64,000 nucleotides of DNA from Ceratopteris richardii (Eukaryota > Streptophyta > Polypodiopsida > Polypodiales > Pteridaceae): the NCBI GenBank assembly GCA_020310875.1, contig CM035407.1:200016325-200080324 (forward strand), written 5' to 3'. Positions 12,151-23,210 of this stretch are shown one piece after another. Below the pieces are notes generated by a model, which saw only the letters and a list, made by a program, of their open reading frames with translations, was not told the origin of the DNA and ran no database searches. Both the position numbers and the translations under genes were made by a program. Position 1 is the first letter of the stretch; every line of letters begins with the position of its first letter.

Positions 12151-12679
12151 TGTTGGAAAAAACGGCACTTTTGAAAGCCATGTAACTCAAAAATAGTGAG
12201 GAATTAGCTTAAGCTTGTGAGAGACACTTTTATTCAATTTTTCGATCTGCACGATAGTGTTAGAGATGTCCGAGTTCCAAATCCACCTCCAAATGCCGCT
12301 TTTGAGCCCTGCAAGTTTCAAAATTCTCTAGAGAGAGAATAAAATCAAGGCATTTTCTTACAGTGAACTAAATGTAGGACCCTGAACGAGGTACTTAAAA
12401 TATGATTCACAAAAATTTCACACAGGCACTTTTACTCTCTTATACTTGCTCTACCTTTCCCTCATACAGAGTTTTTCTTAATTCTTTCATCTTCACCTTC
12501 AAAATTCCACTAGAAAACATGATGGGAATAAGGTCTAGAGAGAGAATATGAAACTTGTCAACCCAAAATTTTTCCTACATGCGTAAAAATGACCTAATTA
12601 TTCATTCTAAGCATTATCCCCACAATGAAATTCAGAAAGTTCAAAATGAATTATTTCACCAGAAAAGAGGCCTATTACA
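12151..12679 (-). repeat. Chromovirus shared LTR (5' LTR of the left copy, 3' LTR of the right partial copy)
   Basis: A 529-bp repeat of 7139-7663 with the same TG...CA ends. The gag of the left copy begins just inside its left edge, while a polypurine tract (12680-12695, minus strand) and an integrase C-terminus lie against its right edge. One LTR therefore serves two copies. Confidence 0.9.
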
Positions 12680-12695
12680 ATTCTTCCCCCCCTTT
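12680..12695 (-). other. Chromovirus polypurine tract (right)
   Basis: The minus strand reads AAAGGGGGGGAAGAAT next to the LTR start TGTAATAGG, the same layout as at 7664-7677. Confidence 0.85.
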
Positions 12696-12742
12696 AAGAA
12701 CTCTATGCTTAGAGTTGGAAAGAAGGATAATGTGTTAGAAAA

Positions 12743-13345
12743 TCATCTAAATTCACCCAGCTCGAATCTTCTACTGGGTAAAATTTCTACTATAGATCTA
12801 TTTCTAAGAAATCTTTCCTTCCTATCTAATATTATTTTCGGTTGAAGCTCAAAAGAGCCATCATCTTTCAGCTTATAATTGTCCTGCAAAACATGAGAAA
12901 CATTAGATACATATCTTTTAAGTAAGCTAACATGAAATACAGGATGCACATTTAAATGTTTAGGTAATTCCAGCAAATAAGGAAGAGATCCAAACTTTTT
13001 CAAAACTTTAAAAGGACCTGCATATCGAGGAGAAAGTCTATGATCCTTCCCTAGCAACAAGCTAGATCGGTGAGGATTAACTTTAAGAAATACCATATCA
13101 TCAACTTGAAATTCAAGTGGTCTTCTCTTTAAATCATAGAACTTCTTTTGTCTTTTCTGAGCTTCTTTTATGTGTTTCTTAATTTTTCCAAGTTCTTCAT
13201 CCATCTTATCAAGCATTTCTTTGGATACTTCTACTTTATTCGGAAAACCCAAAAACGAAGGTGGAGTCAAACAATTATAACCATACATAGCTTCAAACGG
13301 AGTCATTTTTATAGATGCATGATAGTTCAAAGAAGAAACTAGAAG
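12743..13345 (-). pseudogene. Chromovirus integrase C-terminal fragment of a second copy
   Basis: The reading (SSLNYHASIKMTPFEAMYGYN, through GPFKVLKKFGSLPYLLELP, to the start of the chromodomain) is a near duplicate of 7684-8316. It holds the end of the integrase core and the GPF/Y module. Everything upstream of this point in the second copy is absent: the similarity stops near 13345, where old element C begins on the other strand. Confidence 0.88.
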
Positions 13346-14820
13346 AAGTTTATTGGAAGTTTAGTATCCAATTTGAAGAGAGGACATGCCTTTGAGACCT
13401 ATGATTAATGCAAGATCTTTCTCTAGGTGGGGAATCAACTTTATTGGGCCCATTAATCCCCTAGAAAAAGGCTCTCACACATAATATATATCATAGTAGC
13501 AACTGACTCCTTAATAAAGTAGGTAGAAGCCAAAGCCACTAGGAAAAATGATGTTGAGACGATAACAAAATTCGTATTTGAAAATAATTTCACTAGGTTT
13601 GGACTACCTATTGAGATAGTCATTGATAGAGGTACACACTTCATTAATGAAGTAATTGAGTCAATAATGAATGAATTCTTGGTGATTGATAAAAAGTTAG
13701 CACCCTATCATCCACAAGCTGATGGAGAAGCTAAAAGTTCAAATAAGGTAATATGCACAATTCTCACCAAGATAATTAACAATGGTAGATCCCACTGGGA
13801 TAAACAATTGCACCATGCAATTTGTGCATTCCAAATAGTATATAGGATGGCTAGTGGAACTACACTTGTCAATATAGTTTATGGACAATACACAATTCTA
13901 CCAATTTATTACTTGATTCCTTTTCTTTGACTAGCCAAGAAATATGAATGGACATGACACGAGCTATCTAATCAATTGGATTAAATTGAGAAATTGCATG
14001 GAACTATATTACGGGTTGTACCAAGCATCTATGTTGCAAAAAGAAGACAAAAACATATTATGAAACTCACATTAAAGAAAAAGTCCTTAGAGTTAGAGAT
14101 TTAGTATTGTGTTAAACCTTAAAACAACATGCCAAGAAACTACAACAAAGAGTATATGGCTCTTTGATCTTAAATTGCATTTCCTCCATTCGAGCTCTCA
14201 ACTTAGCTACATTGGATGGAGATATATTGCAAAACTACATAAGCAGGTGCACAATAAAAAACATTATATGGAACCTATCACCGAATGAGTGTTAAAAGGA
14301 CTTTTAGGATCTCAAAATCAAAAGAAGGAAGAGGAGAGAATAAGAGAAGAGGCTAGACAGGAGGATCTAGAAAGAATTAGAAAATGAAAGTATGGATTAG
14401 ACAATGAGATGAGAGATACTTACGAGGTGAAGAACCTATTCCCATGGCAAATTTATGTGCCACAAATTTCAACAAAGTGGGATAGCAAGACAATTGTAGT
14501 TCAATCTAGGGATTGGAAATGAAGAGTATCACCTTGTGGACTCTTTGATTGATACATGATTAGTTTTAACTAGTGTTTGTGATTCCTTAATTGAGAAACT
14601 AAAGATTCTCATCACTTCTATAGATGCATATATGATTGGCATTAGAGGTAAATCTATCAAGTGCTTAGGAGAGGTGACCTTATCCTTACACTTAGGGAAC
14701 AACACCATGCAATGCAGACTCTTGGTGTTCCGAGACTCTAATCTATTGGAAGAAATCATCCTAGGAAAAGACTAGATGTATGAATTCAAAGTTACACTAA
14801 ATCTTGCTCAATGATACATA
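13346..14820 (+). pseudogene. Element C integrase and post-integrase retropepsin-like domain (fossil)
   Basis: The integrase core shows TRFGLPIEIVIDRGTHF and the APYHPQADGEA segment (DDE family), then SSNKVICTILTKIINNGR and a GTTLVNIVYGQ stretch, all close to element B. Further on, after a run of Lys/Glu/Arg (KKEEERIREEARQE), the text resembles the second retropepsin-like domain of B: a strand with LIDT near 14545, then IRGKSIKCLGEVTLSLHLGN and the distal EEIILGKD element. Survival of this domain in an old copy shows that it is a stable part of the lineage and not an accident of one insertion. Confidence 0.75.
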
Positions 14821-15599
14821 TCTACAAAGTAGGACATAAAGAAGTTTCTGGCCTTCTAGATGACAAACCTCTAAAGATGACAATTGAAATGGAAAACCCT
14901 AATGTATCCAATCTAAGTATGCATCACTAAGAACCTCAGCAAAATTCTCAATATTTTGATTCCACTCTTCAACCTACCTTGTGTCTCAATCAAAGCCCTT
15001 ACTCTTTGAAGTAATCAAGCTTCAAACAAGAACTAATCTGAGATATCAAGAAAACTTAGGATTACCAAGACGAAGAGAACAAACGAAGCCACATAATTGA
15101 GACAAACTCATATGTTGAAGCAAAACAAAGGAAGTAGTATTGGAGCAACAACAATCTAAATGGAACAAAGATCAACATGGAACTAAAAAGACATATCAAA
15201 TATGGAGACCTAAGATAACTCAAGAAAAACAATAGCTAGAGAAGCAGTGTCTTGATTGCACTTGTGCTAATTTGAATGCACCTAGAGTATGCACAATAGA
15301 GCCACATTACAAGGCCTCACATTCGACATATGGATTCTTTACGATTGTTTATATTTTGGTGCACATTTCATTCAAAAGAAATAGATCTTCACTTGTAGTA
15401 TAATAATAAAGGAATTCAGCTATGACTAGCCTGTTTGTGAACTTTTTTCAACAAAAAGTGAAAAAACCAAAAATATGTATTCAGGTATTGGTAATATCAA
15501 GGCAAAAAAAGATTTTGACTATAAGAGCACTATGGAACTCATTAAAATTTTATAATATCTCATGTTAATAAAATCACTCGTTTAAGTGCACAAGGCTTC

Positions 15600-17077
15600 T
15601 AAGGATACAAAAGAAATGCAACAAATGGAATTAGATGAATTCCCCTTGGAGTGTGCAGTTAAGGCTCATAGTCACTAGTTCATAGATGAAAAACCAGTTG
15701 TGAACACATTTTCTTAGTAACAATATGCATCATGGATCTTGACCATCAATTTTTTATGATGATTCAAGATTTCCATATTCTACGGAATATGTCTAGAACA
15801 ATTGAAATATGGACAAAAGTAGGGACACATGCATATTTGAAGCTTCCAATTGACAAACTTAACTTCAAAAGGTGTATTCAAGTAATGAGCACTCTACACT
15901 CTACAATGCACAAGACATCCATCCCAAAAGCTCAAGCCACTGATTTGCAAGGTCAACTACAGACCATCTAGTTTAGGCATGAACTAATCAAGGATGCATT
16001 TGGATGGATTAAAGATGGCATTTTGGACTCAAAAGATGAAAATCATGAATCAAAGAAGCGAACCTTCTTAGACATCAAACACATAGATATAGAGGAGGAA
16101 GTGCACCTAGTGCATCAACATTTTTTTTCCCAAATATGCATCGATATATGGCTCCTCAAAAAGATTGTGATACAACTATTATCTCATGTGATGAAGTAAT
16201 TTTGGACTCAGATTAGTGTGACTCCATATGTACAAGAAATACTATTTGAAGCTAAGAAGCAATGGGGCATAAGCGAGTTCCTGAATGGAAGTATCACTTT
16301 CACAATCTTGACATACCATGCATCAAAAATTTGAGAATATTTGTGGCCTATGTTTTGAATAGTAGAAAAGGAAAAATATGTGAAATCAGGTTCAAATCCT
16401 AAGAAGAAATGAGTCATTATTTCAATAGATGAGGCTAGGACTAGTTAAAAACCAAAGATGAGAGGATCTAAAGCAATTAGGGATTTCAAAGAGGTGGTTA
16501 CAACTCCATTGGTGAAATGGATTCATCCAGTACCCAAATCAACTCTCGCTCAACCAGCTTCTATTGTAAAGGAAAAATTGGAAGAAGCTCTATAAGCAAC
16601 CCATACATACATGGAAGGACAAGTAAACCTCAATGTCCAAGGTCATCATTACTACGAAATGAGTGAAGCAAAAGGCAAACAACAAAAATACAAAAGATTA
16701 TCAATGATGACTCATTATAAACAGATCGGATTGGAAAACTCAATCTCTTATTTAGGATTGGGAGATAATGATGATTAATCATCTTTGGATGCTGATTTGA
16801 ACACAAACCTAAATGATGACGATGAGAACTATGAAATGAAGATGATGAGGCTAAAGAAGAAGTCCAATGAACACCACGACCATGCATTGACTTTACTGTT
16901 TGACTCAAAAATACTAGAAAGTTACAAATTCAAGAAGAAACATTAGATGGTATCAAAGCAAAAGTCCACCCCAAAGAAGAATTAGAGCAACTAAAAGATG
17001 TTCAAGCACCTGTTCAAGTACCTATCACTCCAATTAGGGTTATGGTATTGCCATCCCCTCTGGATGTACATACAATG
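15600..17077 (+). pseudogene. Element C aORF, left portion (fossil)
   Basis: Clear relative of the N-terminal third of the B aORF. Matching stretches include MDLDHQFFMMIQDFHILRN against the B text MDTDHYFPIMSQDF, HAYLKLPIDKLNFKRCIQVM against FLKLPIYVPDFQRCTQVM, and LFEAKKQWGISEFLNGS against LFEAQKKWGQKKFLNGS. Close to its right end, ITPIRVMVLPSPLDV matches FTPIRVVAEPSPMDV in B. The product is unknown. It is decayed, and the continuation lies beyond inserted block A. The stretch between 14820 and 15600 holds the basic tail and spacer, with only scattered similarity. Confidence 0.75.
17073..17077. repeat. Target-site duplication CAATG, left copy (block A)
   Basis: CAATG stands immediately before the LTR start TGTTGAG. 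The same five bases stand at 46865-46869 directly after a ...CCCCCAACA end. Element C aORF similarity runs up to this point and restarts just after the right copy. Confidence 0.8.
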
Positions 17078-18079
17078 TGTTGAGCCCATCAAAGTAAACC
17101 ACAATCAAAGTGAATCATAGTCAAAGTCAAAGCAATCAAAGTCAATGTGTTCTAGGTCAAAGTCAACATGGATGAAGTCAAAGTGTTCAAAGTTTGAGTG
17201 TCAAGGTGCATAGGTAGTGCACAATTAATTGCTCATAAAGGGAATAACTACAGAAAGTTGGTTGCAGGTTGCAGAGGTATTTTTGTAATTCCCTAAGGTT
17301 CAAAAGTGCTTTTAAAGTGTTTTGGAAGGTTTAGGTGAACCCTCTCTTAGGTGCACATTTGAGAAATTAAAAGGGAAAATGTGAAGGTATGTGAAGCGGC
17401 AGTGTACGCAGAAGTGAAAGTATGGCCCCCCGATTAAATTTTTTGTTTTAGTTTAAAGTCACTACAAGGAAAAACAGGGATTTGTTGGCTGCCCACTTTT
17501 GGAGACAATCTTGGGACATCAAAGTGAGCACCAAGATACTCTAGCAGTTAGGAGTGTACGTGAAGCGACACTCAAATCAAGGCCATGAATATTCTTGAGG
17601 GACTAAGCAAGGTGAGCATAGTCTAAGCTAGGCAAGAGAGAGAAGTGCAAGAGACACACAGTGTGCGATGCAGAGAAGTGAAGTGTAAGGTGTACATGAA
17701 GAGTGACTAATAAGTGTGCAGAGAAGTGCTAAGCTTACAACCAAAGATCCCATTGAAGCTGTGCACATGCCGACAGAAGGTGTCCATCCCTCCACCCTTA
17801 TTGGAAGCTTGGTGCAAGGTTTGCACAAGTGCAGGCTTAGAGAAGGTGGAGGTCTAGTGCAAAGAAGGCCGGTAGCAACAAGACCCTTGGGTATTTAGTA
17901 TTTTGTGATTGTGCACTCTGTGGGATTTTGCACAGAAGCATTGGATTGTATTGTGCATCACCATTGTATTTGTCTTCTTATAATCAATCGACAGAGGCTT
18001 CCAGTGTGTATTTTTCTTCCTACCTTTCCCTTTTCTCCTACAAACACTCAAATCCCTTTTTATACAAGAATCCCCAAAA
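17078..18079 (+). repeat. Element A1 5' LTR
   Basis: About 1.0 kb, starting TGTTGAGCCCATC with several AGTCAAAGTCAA units just inside, and ending AGAATCCCCAAAA next to the primer site. The second copy is at 25197-26210. The right tip of the whole block (46850-46864, AATCCCCCAACA) shows that the original LTR end was CAACA. Confidence 0.88.
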
Positions 18080-18099
18080 TTTGGCACGCCCGGTGGGAC
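18080..18099 (+). promoter_or_regulatory. Element A1 primer binding site
   Basis: TTGGCACGCCCGGTGGGAC follows the LTR end directly and recurs unchanged after the LTR at 25197-26210. I did not assign the tRNA. Confidence 0.7.
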
Positions 18100-18229
18100 T
18101 CCAAGGAGATTTGAGCATAGATGAAGCAAAGTGCAAAGTGTAGAAGAGTTCAAGTGCCGACAATGCTATAGTGCTACTTCATTAGGTTAAGAGGTAAATT
18201 TTGTTATCAATTCTCTTAGCCTAAAGAGG

Positions 18230-19119
18230 ATTATGAACGGCTCATGACTGCAACCCGGTCACAAACATTGAGGGTCACGTGCAAAGCAACAAGAAGGAAG
18301 GATCTTAGCAAATACAACAATATGGAGCAATTTCTTCTCAACTACCCTATTCTATAGAAATGGAGGATGGAGTATTCCAACTAAGGAAAGAGCTGGAGGG
18401 GTTAAAAAGGAATAAGCCCCAATAAAGAGGAGCAGAATGTTGTTACTCAGTTGAGGAGGGACATTGAGGCATTGAAGCTACAAAAGGAGGAGGAAGCCCA
18501 AGCAGAAGAACTCGCTCAGCTGCAACACGAGTTGCAGGAACTCAAACAGGGTGGCATCAAAAGTCGGCTATGGTGTACCATGTGCAGTAAGCAAGGTCAT
18601 GTAGTAAGTGAATGTCCTCTTTTAAGTGTAACTTGCTAACTATGTAGGAAAGCTGGTCATGAGGCCCAGGACTATCAATCAAGAACAATGCCTGCAACAA
18701 CATATTGGAAACAAGGAGGAGCCCTACCACCAGCTAATGTGATGGCAACTACACCTAATAAAGGTAACAATTACAACCCTAGACAGAGGAATAACTTTGG
18801 AAATGGACCTAGGAGGCCAATTATTTGTTTCAGATGTGGAGAATGTGGGCATTTCCAAAGTCGGTGCACTCTACCAAAAAATGCCCCTCCTTGCAGGAAC
18901 TGCCCAGAGGCCATAGACCACTATACTAATTTTTGTCCTAAGAACCTAGCATCTTCATGTGGGTCCCACATTCAAATGATTTTTGTGTGCAAAGAAGAAA
19001 TAATAGATCAATTCAAGCCATCTCCATCTACCAGCATGGTGCAGTTAGAAGAAATTGAATCTTTTATAGTGCAGACAAGAAGCAAGGCAAAGGCTCAAGT
19101 AGATATAGGTCAAGAATGA
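18230..19119 (+). pseudogene. Element A1 gag / nucleocapsid (fossil)
   Basis: The nucleocapsid part is well preserved. A Glu/Lys/Gln coiled-coil-like stretch (KLQKEEEAQAEELAQLQHEL) is followed by CTMCSKQGHVVSEC (C-x2-C-x4-H-x4-C knuckle), a Gly/Asn/Pro-rich spacer, CFRCGECGHFQSRC (second knuckle) and a third Cys/His cluster (CRNCPEAIDHYTNFC). Multiple knuckles are usual for RNA packaging proteins of large plant Gypsy elements. The capsid core that copy A2 keeps at 26375-26965 is not represented here, so this gag is partial. Confidence 0.75.
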
Positions 19120-19131
19120 AGGATTAATGGA

Positions 19132-19773
19132 TTGAACAAAGACAAAGAGACATCTGAAGACAAAGCCACCACATGTGCAGATACAAGGCAAACAGAAAAC
19201 ATCATAGGTACTAGTGATGCCATTGGACATGCATTTAGAAGGGCTCATGAGGAGGTTGATAAGCCCATTGGAGTCCATGATCTTAAGGAATCAGAAGCTT
19301 CACGCCTACTCAAGTCCATGAAAAAAGAGGTTAGTATTTTTTTATTTAATAAGATGGATGGGAAATTCAGGTCACAACTCTTGCAGATAACTGATGAGGC
19401 TTCCACAACAAGTTTAGTGGCAAAGGTTGCTATTATGCATAAAGATAAAATTGGAGGGGAAGCACCCCTCACAGATTACAAGAGCCCTCGACTAACAATC
19501 TCTATCAAAGGTCATGAGTTTCAAGGAGTTATTGTGGATGGTTGTTGTGGCATTAACTTGATGCCTGAACATACCATGAAAAAGATTGGACTACATTCTT
19601 CAAGACTTGCCAACTTCACTGTAACACTGGCAGACCAAAGTACAGTCAGACCTATTGGAGTAGTCCCTAACATTGAGATGGAAGTACAAGGTAACACATT
19701 TGTCTTGGACTTTGTAGTTATAAGATTACCAAATGTGCACGGTGGGTTTCCTCTATTAATTGGAAGACCCTAG
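19132..19773 (+). pseudogene. Element A1 retropepsin (fossil)
   Basis: The beta-strand before the active site (FQGVIVDG...INLMPEHTMKKIG), the flap-side ADQSTVRPIGVV and the distal strand FPLLIGRP form a retropepsin fold of the Athila/Tat type, in which ILGRP/LIGRP marks the second half. Copy A2 holds the parallel segment at 45186-45659. An acidic linker rich in Asp and Glu connects it to reverse transcriptase. Fossil copy. Confidence 0.8.
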
Positions 19774-20399
19774 CTAAGGCATGCTAGTGTAATACATGAT
19801 TGGGGCAAATATACCATATGGGTCCAACAGATGTTGCTGAATTAAGACAATTATTGTTGGAAGAAGGTCTCGATCAACAAGGATATACCAGCATGATGCA
19901 ATCAGTTGGTATACACATAGATATGGACTATATAGACAATCAAGAAGGTAAGGAAGTGGATCTATATGATGAATACAATATGCTGGCATGGTTAGATGCA
20001 GGGAATTCTTTTCCTTGCTTTGGAATTTTTCCATCTAACTCATACATAGAGTAAGGGTATTCAAAAAAAGAGGAAAAAATTCAAGTAGCTGGGCTGGGAG
20101 AGCCAACAAAAGACCACAGAAGGGGAAGGAAATCTACTTTATACAACCATATAGAGGGAGTTATTTCTGTGGATTGCAACCACAGGGAAGGTTCCGAGTT
20201 AAAAGATAAGAATAGGAATATAGAAGAGGATTCATTACCACTTCATGAGATCCCTCCAGGATGGATTCATGAGGAAGAAGTGCAACTAGACATCGAAGAT
20301 GTTCCTGTTTATGATACGGAAGCTATGTGGGACAATGTAACTAAGGATGCTACTCCGGAAGGACTTACAGATAACATTGTAAACAGGCATCCAGTGAAG

Positions 20400-22031
20400 G
20401 AAGTTCAGTTGGGCAATGAGGATCAACCGCGTCCCATTTTAATAGCCACATGGATAGGGAATCATCCGAAGGTGCACTTAAAGGTAACATCATTCATGAA
20501 GTCATTTGTAGATATCTATGCTTGGCACTACAAGGATTTAGAAGGAGTACCACCTAGTTATGGAGAGCACTGAATCCCTCTCATTGAAGGAGCAAAACCA
20601 GTGAGAGGTAAGAGTTATAGGTTGAATCCTAAATATGCTGAAGCTGTTTACTTGGAAATTCAGGAAATGGAAGATGTAGGAATTATCATCCCTGTAGAGC
20701 ATTCAAAATGGTTATCTCCTATGGTAATTGTTCCAAAGAAAAACACTAACAAGATCAAATTCTGTGTGGATTTTTGAGCATTGAACAAGGTCACCATCCC
20801 AGATGGATTTCCAATGCCATTTACTGAACAGGTCATAAAAGAAGTAGTTGGACATACACTTTACAACTTCATGGATGGATTCAGTGGATATAATCAAATA
20901 TCCATCCACCCTGAGGATTGAGAGAAAACTGCATTCATTACACCTTAGGGAACTTATGTATATTTAAAGATGCCATTTGGACTGAGAAATGCCCCAGCTA
21001 CTTTCAATCGAATAGTTAATCTCATTTTTGGACCATTGTTGCTAGAGTCTCTCAAAATTTTCATGGATGATTTTTCATCCTTTTCCGGTACTCTTGTAGA
21101 GACTCCATTGGATTGTTTAGAAAAGTATCTAATTCAATTAGAACAAGTTTTTAAGAGGTGCAAAGAAACAAAGTTGAAATTGAACCCAAATAAATGCCAT
21201 TTTTTGGTGATTGACCCCCTGGGACATGTGGTACCCTCCAAAGGTATGGCACCGGGCCCAGACAAAATTATAGCTATATTAAAGTTACCTAGACCTAAAT
21301 CTCCAAAAGAGATTCAAAGTTTTTTAGGACATATAGGGTATCACCGGAGGTTTATTAAGATGTATGCAGAAATAGCCCGGCCATTGGCTAGGCTTATAGG
21401 CAAGGAAGTACCTTTTAAATGGGAAAAAGAAGAGGAAAAAGCATATCAAACATTAAGGTCAAGGTTAGTAGCTGCTCCCATTTTGATCACACCTGAGTGG
21501 TAAAAAAATTTTCATATACATGTAGATGCCAGTGCATATGCAATGGGGGTGGTTTTGACTCAACACAATGAAGAATACAAAGTGGACAGACCAATTCAAT
21601 ATGCGAGTGGAATTTTGACCAAGGCTGAAAGGAATTATAGCACCATAGAAAGGGAGGACTTAGCCATGGTTTTTGCTATCCAAAAGTTTCATCATTACTT
21701 ACTGGGAGTGAAATTTGTTATCATAACTGATCACGAACCACTCAAATACTTACTCAACAAGCCACAAGCGACTCGTAGGATATGGAGATGGTTACTACTG
21801 TTCCAGGAATTTGATTTTTCTGTACTCCATAGACCAGGTAAAGAAAATGTTATGGCAAACCACTTATCCAAGATCAACATGATGGATCAAGCAATTGGAG
21901 TAAATGATGATTTTCCAGATGCTAATTTGTTTGCAGTACAAGCTCAAGGTTGGTATGAGACATCAAGAATTTTATTAAAAGTGGACTGTATCCAAAGAAG
22001 ACAAGTACCGTGCAAAGAAAGAGACTGCTAA
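20400..22031 (+). pseudogene. Element A1 reverse transcriptase and RNase H (fossil)
   Basis: Reverse transcriptase text includes YAWHYKDLEGVPPSYGEH (lead-in), MVIVPKKNTNKI, NFMDGFSGYNQISIHPED, MPFGLRNAPATFNRI and the catalytic IFMDDFSSFSG box (FMDD form). It is followed by the FLGHIGYHRRFIKMYAEIARP connection and RNase H (YASGILTKAERNYSTIERED, FVIITDHEPLKYLL, NHLSKIN). The GFSGYNQ text groups it with the Athila/Tat side of plant Gypsy. Fossil copy. Confidence 0.9.
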
Positions 22032-22055
22032 TCAAAAGCAGACCTTTTACCTTCA

Positions 22056-23210
22056 TTGAAGGAAAATTATATAGACAGGGAAAAGATAATAGGGTTAGGA
22101 AAGTGCATGGAAGAAGAAGAAGTAAGGGAAGTCCTTAGATCTGCACATGAAGAAACAGGTGGTGGGCACCTTCCAGGACACATTATGAGTCAGAGGATCC
22201 TTGATGCTGGCTTATGCTGGCCTACATTATTCAAAGATGCACATGAATGGGGAAAAGCATGTGATGTTTGTCAGAGGTGTGGACCCAAGCCAACAAAGCA
22301 AAGGCACAACCCCTTGATTATTTCCACTTCTTGGCAACCATTTGAGAAGTGGGAGCTAGATTTCATAGGGCCTATCTACCCTCCATCGATTCCAAAAAGA
22401 GAAAAGTATCTATTGATCGCCACTAATTATGAAACAAAGAAAACTATTGCCTCCCCTGATTGCACTCCTCAAACTATTGCTGATTTCATTTATGGTAACA
22501 TCGTTTGCAGGTTTGGATGCCCCCTTGAAATTTGTACAGACCAAGGTACTCATTTTTTGAACAAGGTCCTACAGGAAATTTTTAACAGATACAGAATTCT
22601 ACATAGGACCTCTTGTGCCTATTATCCAAGAGCTAATGGACAAGCAAAATCCACTAATAAGGTATTGATTGCCATGTTAAGGAAGGAATGTATGTTACAG
22701 CCCACTTTCTAGGGCATTGCTTATCAAGGTACCCTATGGGCATATAGGTTAACTTACAAAGAAGCTATTGGATATTCCCCATTCCAACTGGTTTATGGGA
22801 TATTGCCTATTGAACCCTTTGAATTTCTACATGGATCACCAAAAGTAGCATTCATGTAGAGAAAGAAATATTGTGGTGTCTCTCAAAGGCTTGGAGCACT
22901 GCATAAAGTGGAAGAGATACGTCTACATGCAGCAAAATAATTGATAGAGACTCAAATGAAGAGGAAGGAGGCACATGATCGGAATTTGTGAAACAATAAC
23001 TTACAAACATGCATGTTAGTTCTTCTCCATAGACCTCAAATCCACACACAAGTAAGGGGAAAATGGCTTCCACACTAGAGAGGCCCTTATCGAGTTAAAA
23101 CAATGCTGAATTGGGGTGCAGTGGAGTTAGAGACGCTAAAAGGAGAGGCCTAGCCATTGGTCAATATATCAAGGCTCAAGGCCTATCATCAGCACAATTG
23201 AAGATTTATG
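22056..23210 (+). pseudogene. Element A1 integrase (fossil)
   Basis: A single HHCC zinc module is visible (HEETGGGHLPGH...CDVCQRCG, about 22145-22280), then the DDE core: WELDFIGPIYPPS with the first aspartate, CGCPLEI-like FGCPLEICTDQGTHFLN with the second, and YYPRANGQAKSTNKVL with the glutamate-region helix. The core C-terminus continues as WAYRLTYKEAIGYSPFQLVYG near 22740-22800. Unlike elements B and E, only one zinc module occurs and no retropepsin-like domain follows. Fossil copy. Confidence 0.85.

Larger units (their letters stand above)
7139..13345 (-). mobile_element. Ty3/Gypsy chromovirus, LTR - internal - LTR - partial second internal region
   Basis: On the minus strand the element reads 5' LTR (12151-12679), gag, protease, reverse transcriptase, RNase H, integrase with a C-terminal chromodomain, polypurine tract and 3' LTR (7139-7663). 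To the right of the 12151-12679 LTR another polypurine tract and another integrase C-terminus occur in the same orientation. That LTR is therefore also the 3' LTR of a second, partial copy. Such shared-LTR arrays form by unequal recombination. The two LTRs agree at roughly 95-96% by eye, so the copy is of moderate age. The main copy has about ten breaks. No primer site was recognised inside 12151. Confidence 0.88.
13346..17077 (+). mobile_element. Old Gypsy element C, left portion (integrase, second retropepsin-like domain, aORF)
   Basis: This plus-strand stretch follows the same order as B and E: integrase core, integrase C-terminus, post-integrase retropepsin-like domain, basic tail with an IWRPKI-type motif, then the third ORF (aORF). 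It is strongly decayed, with many breaks, so it is much older than B. Its aORF similarity ends exactly at the CAATG target site before the LTR at 17078 and resumes at 46870. Element C is therefore the host into which block A inserted. The parts upstream of the integrase core (gag to RNase H) are not present. Confidence 0.8.
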
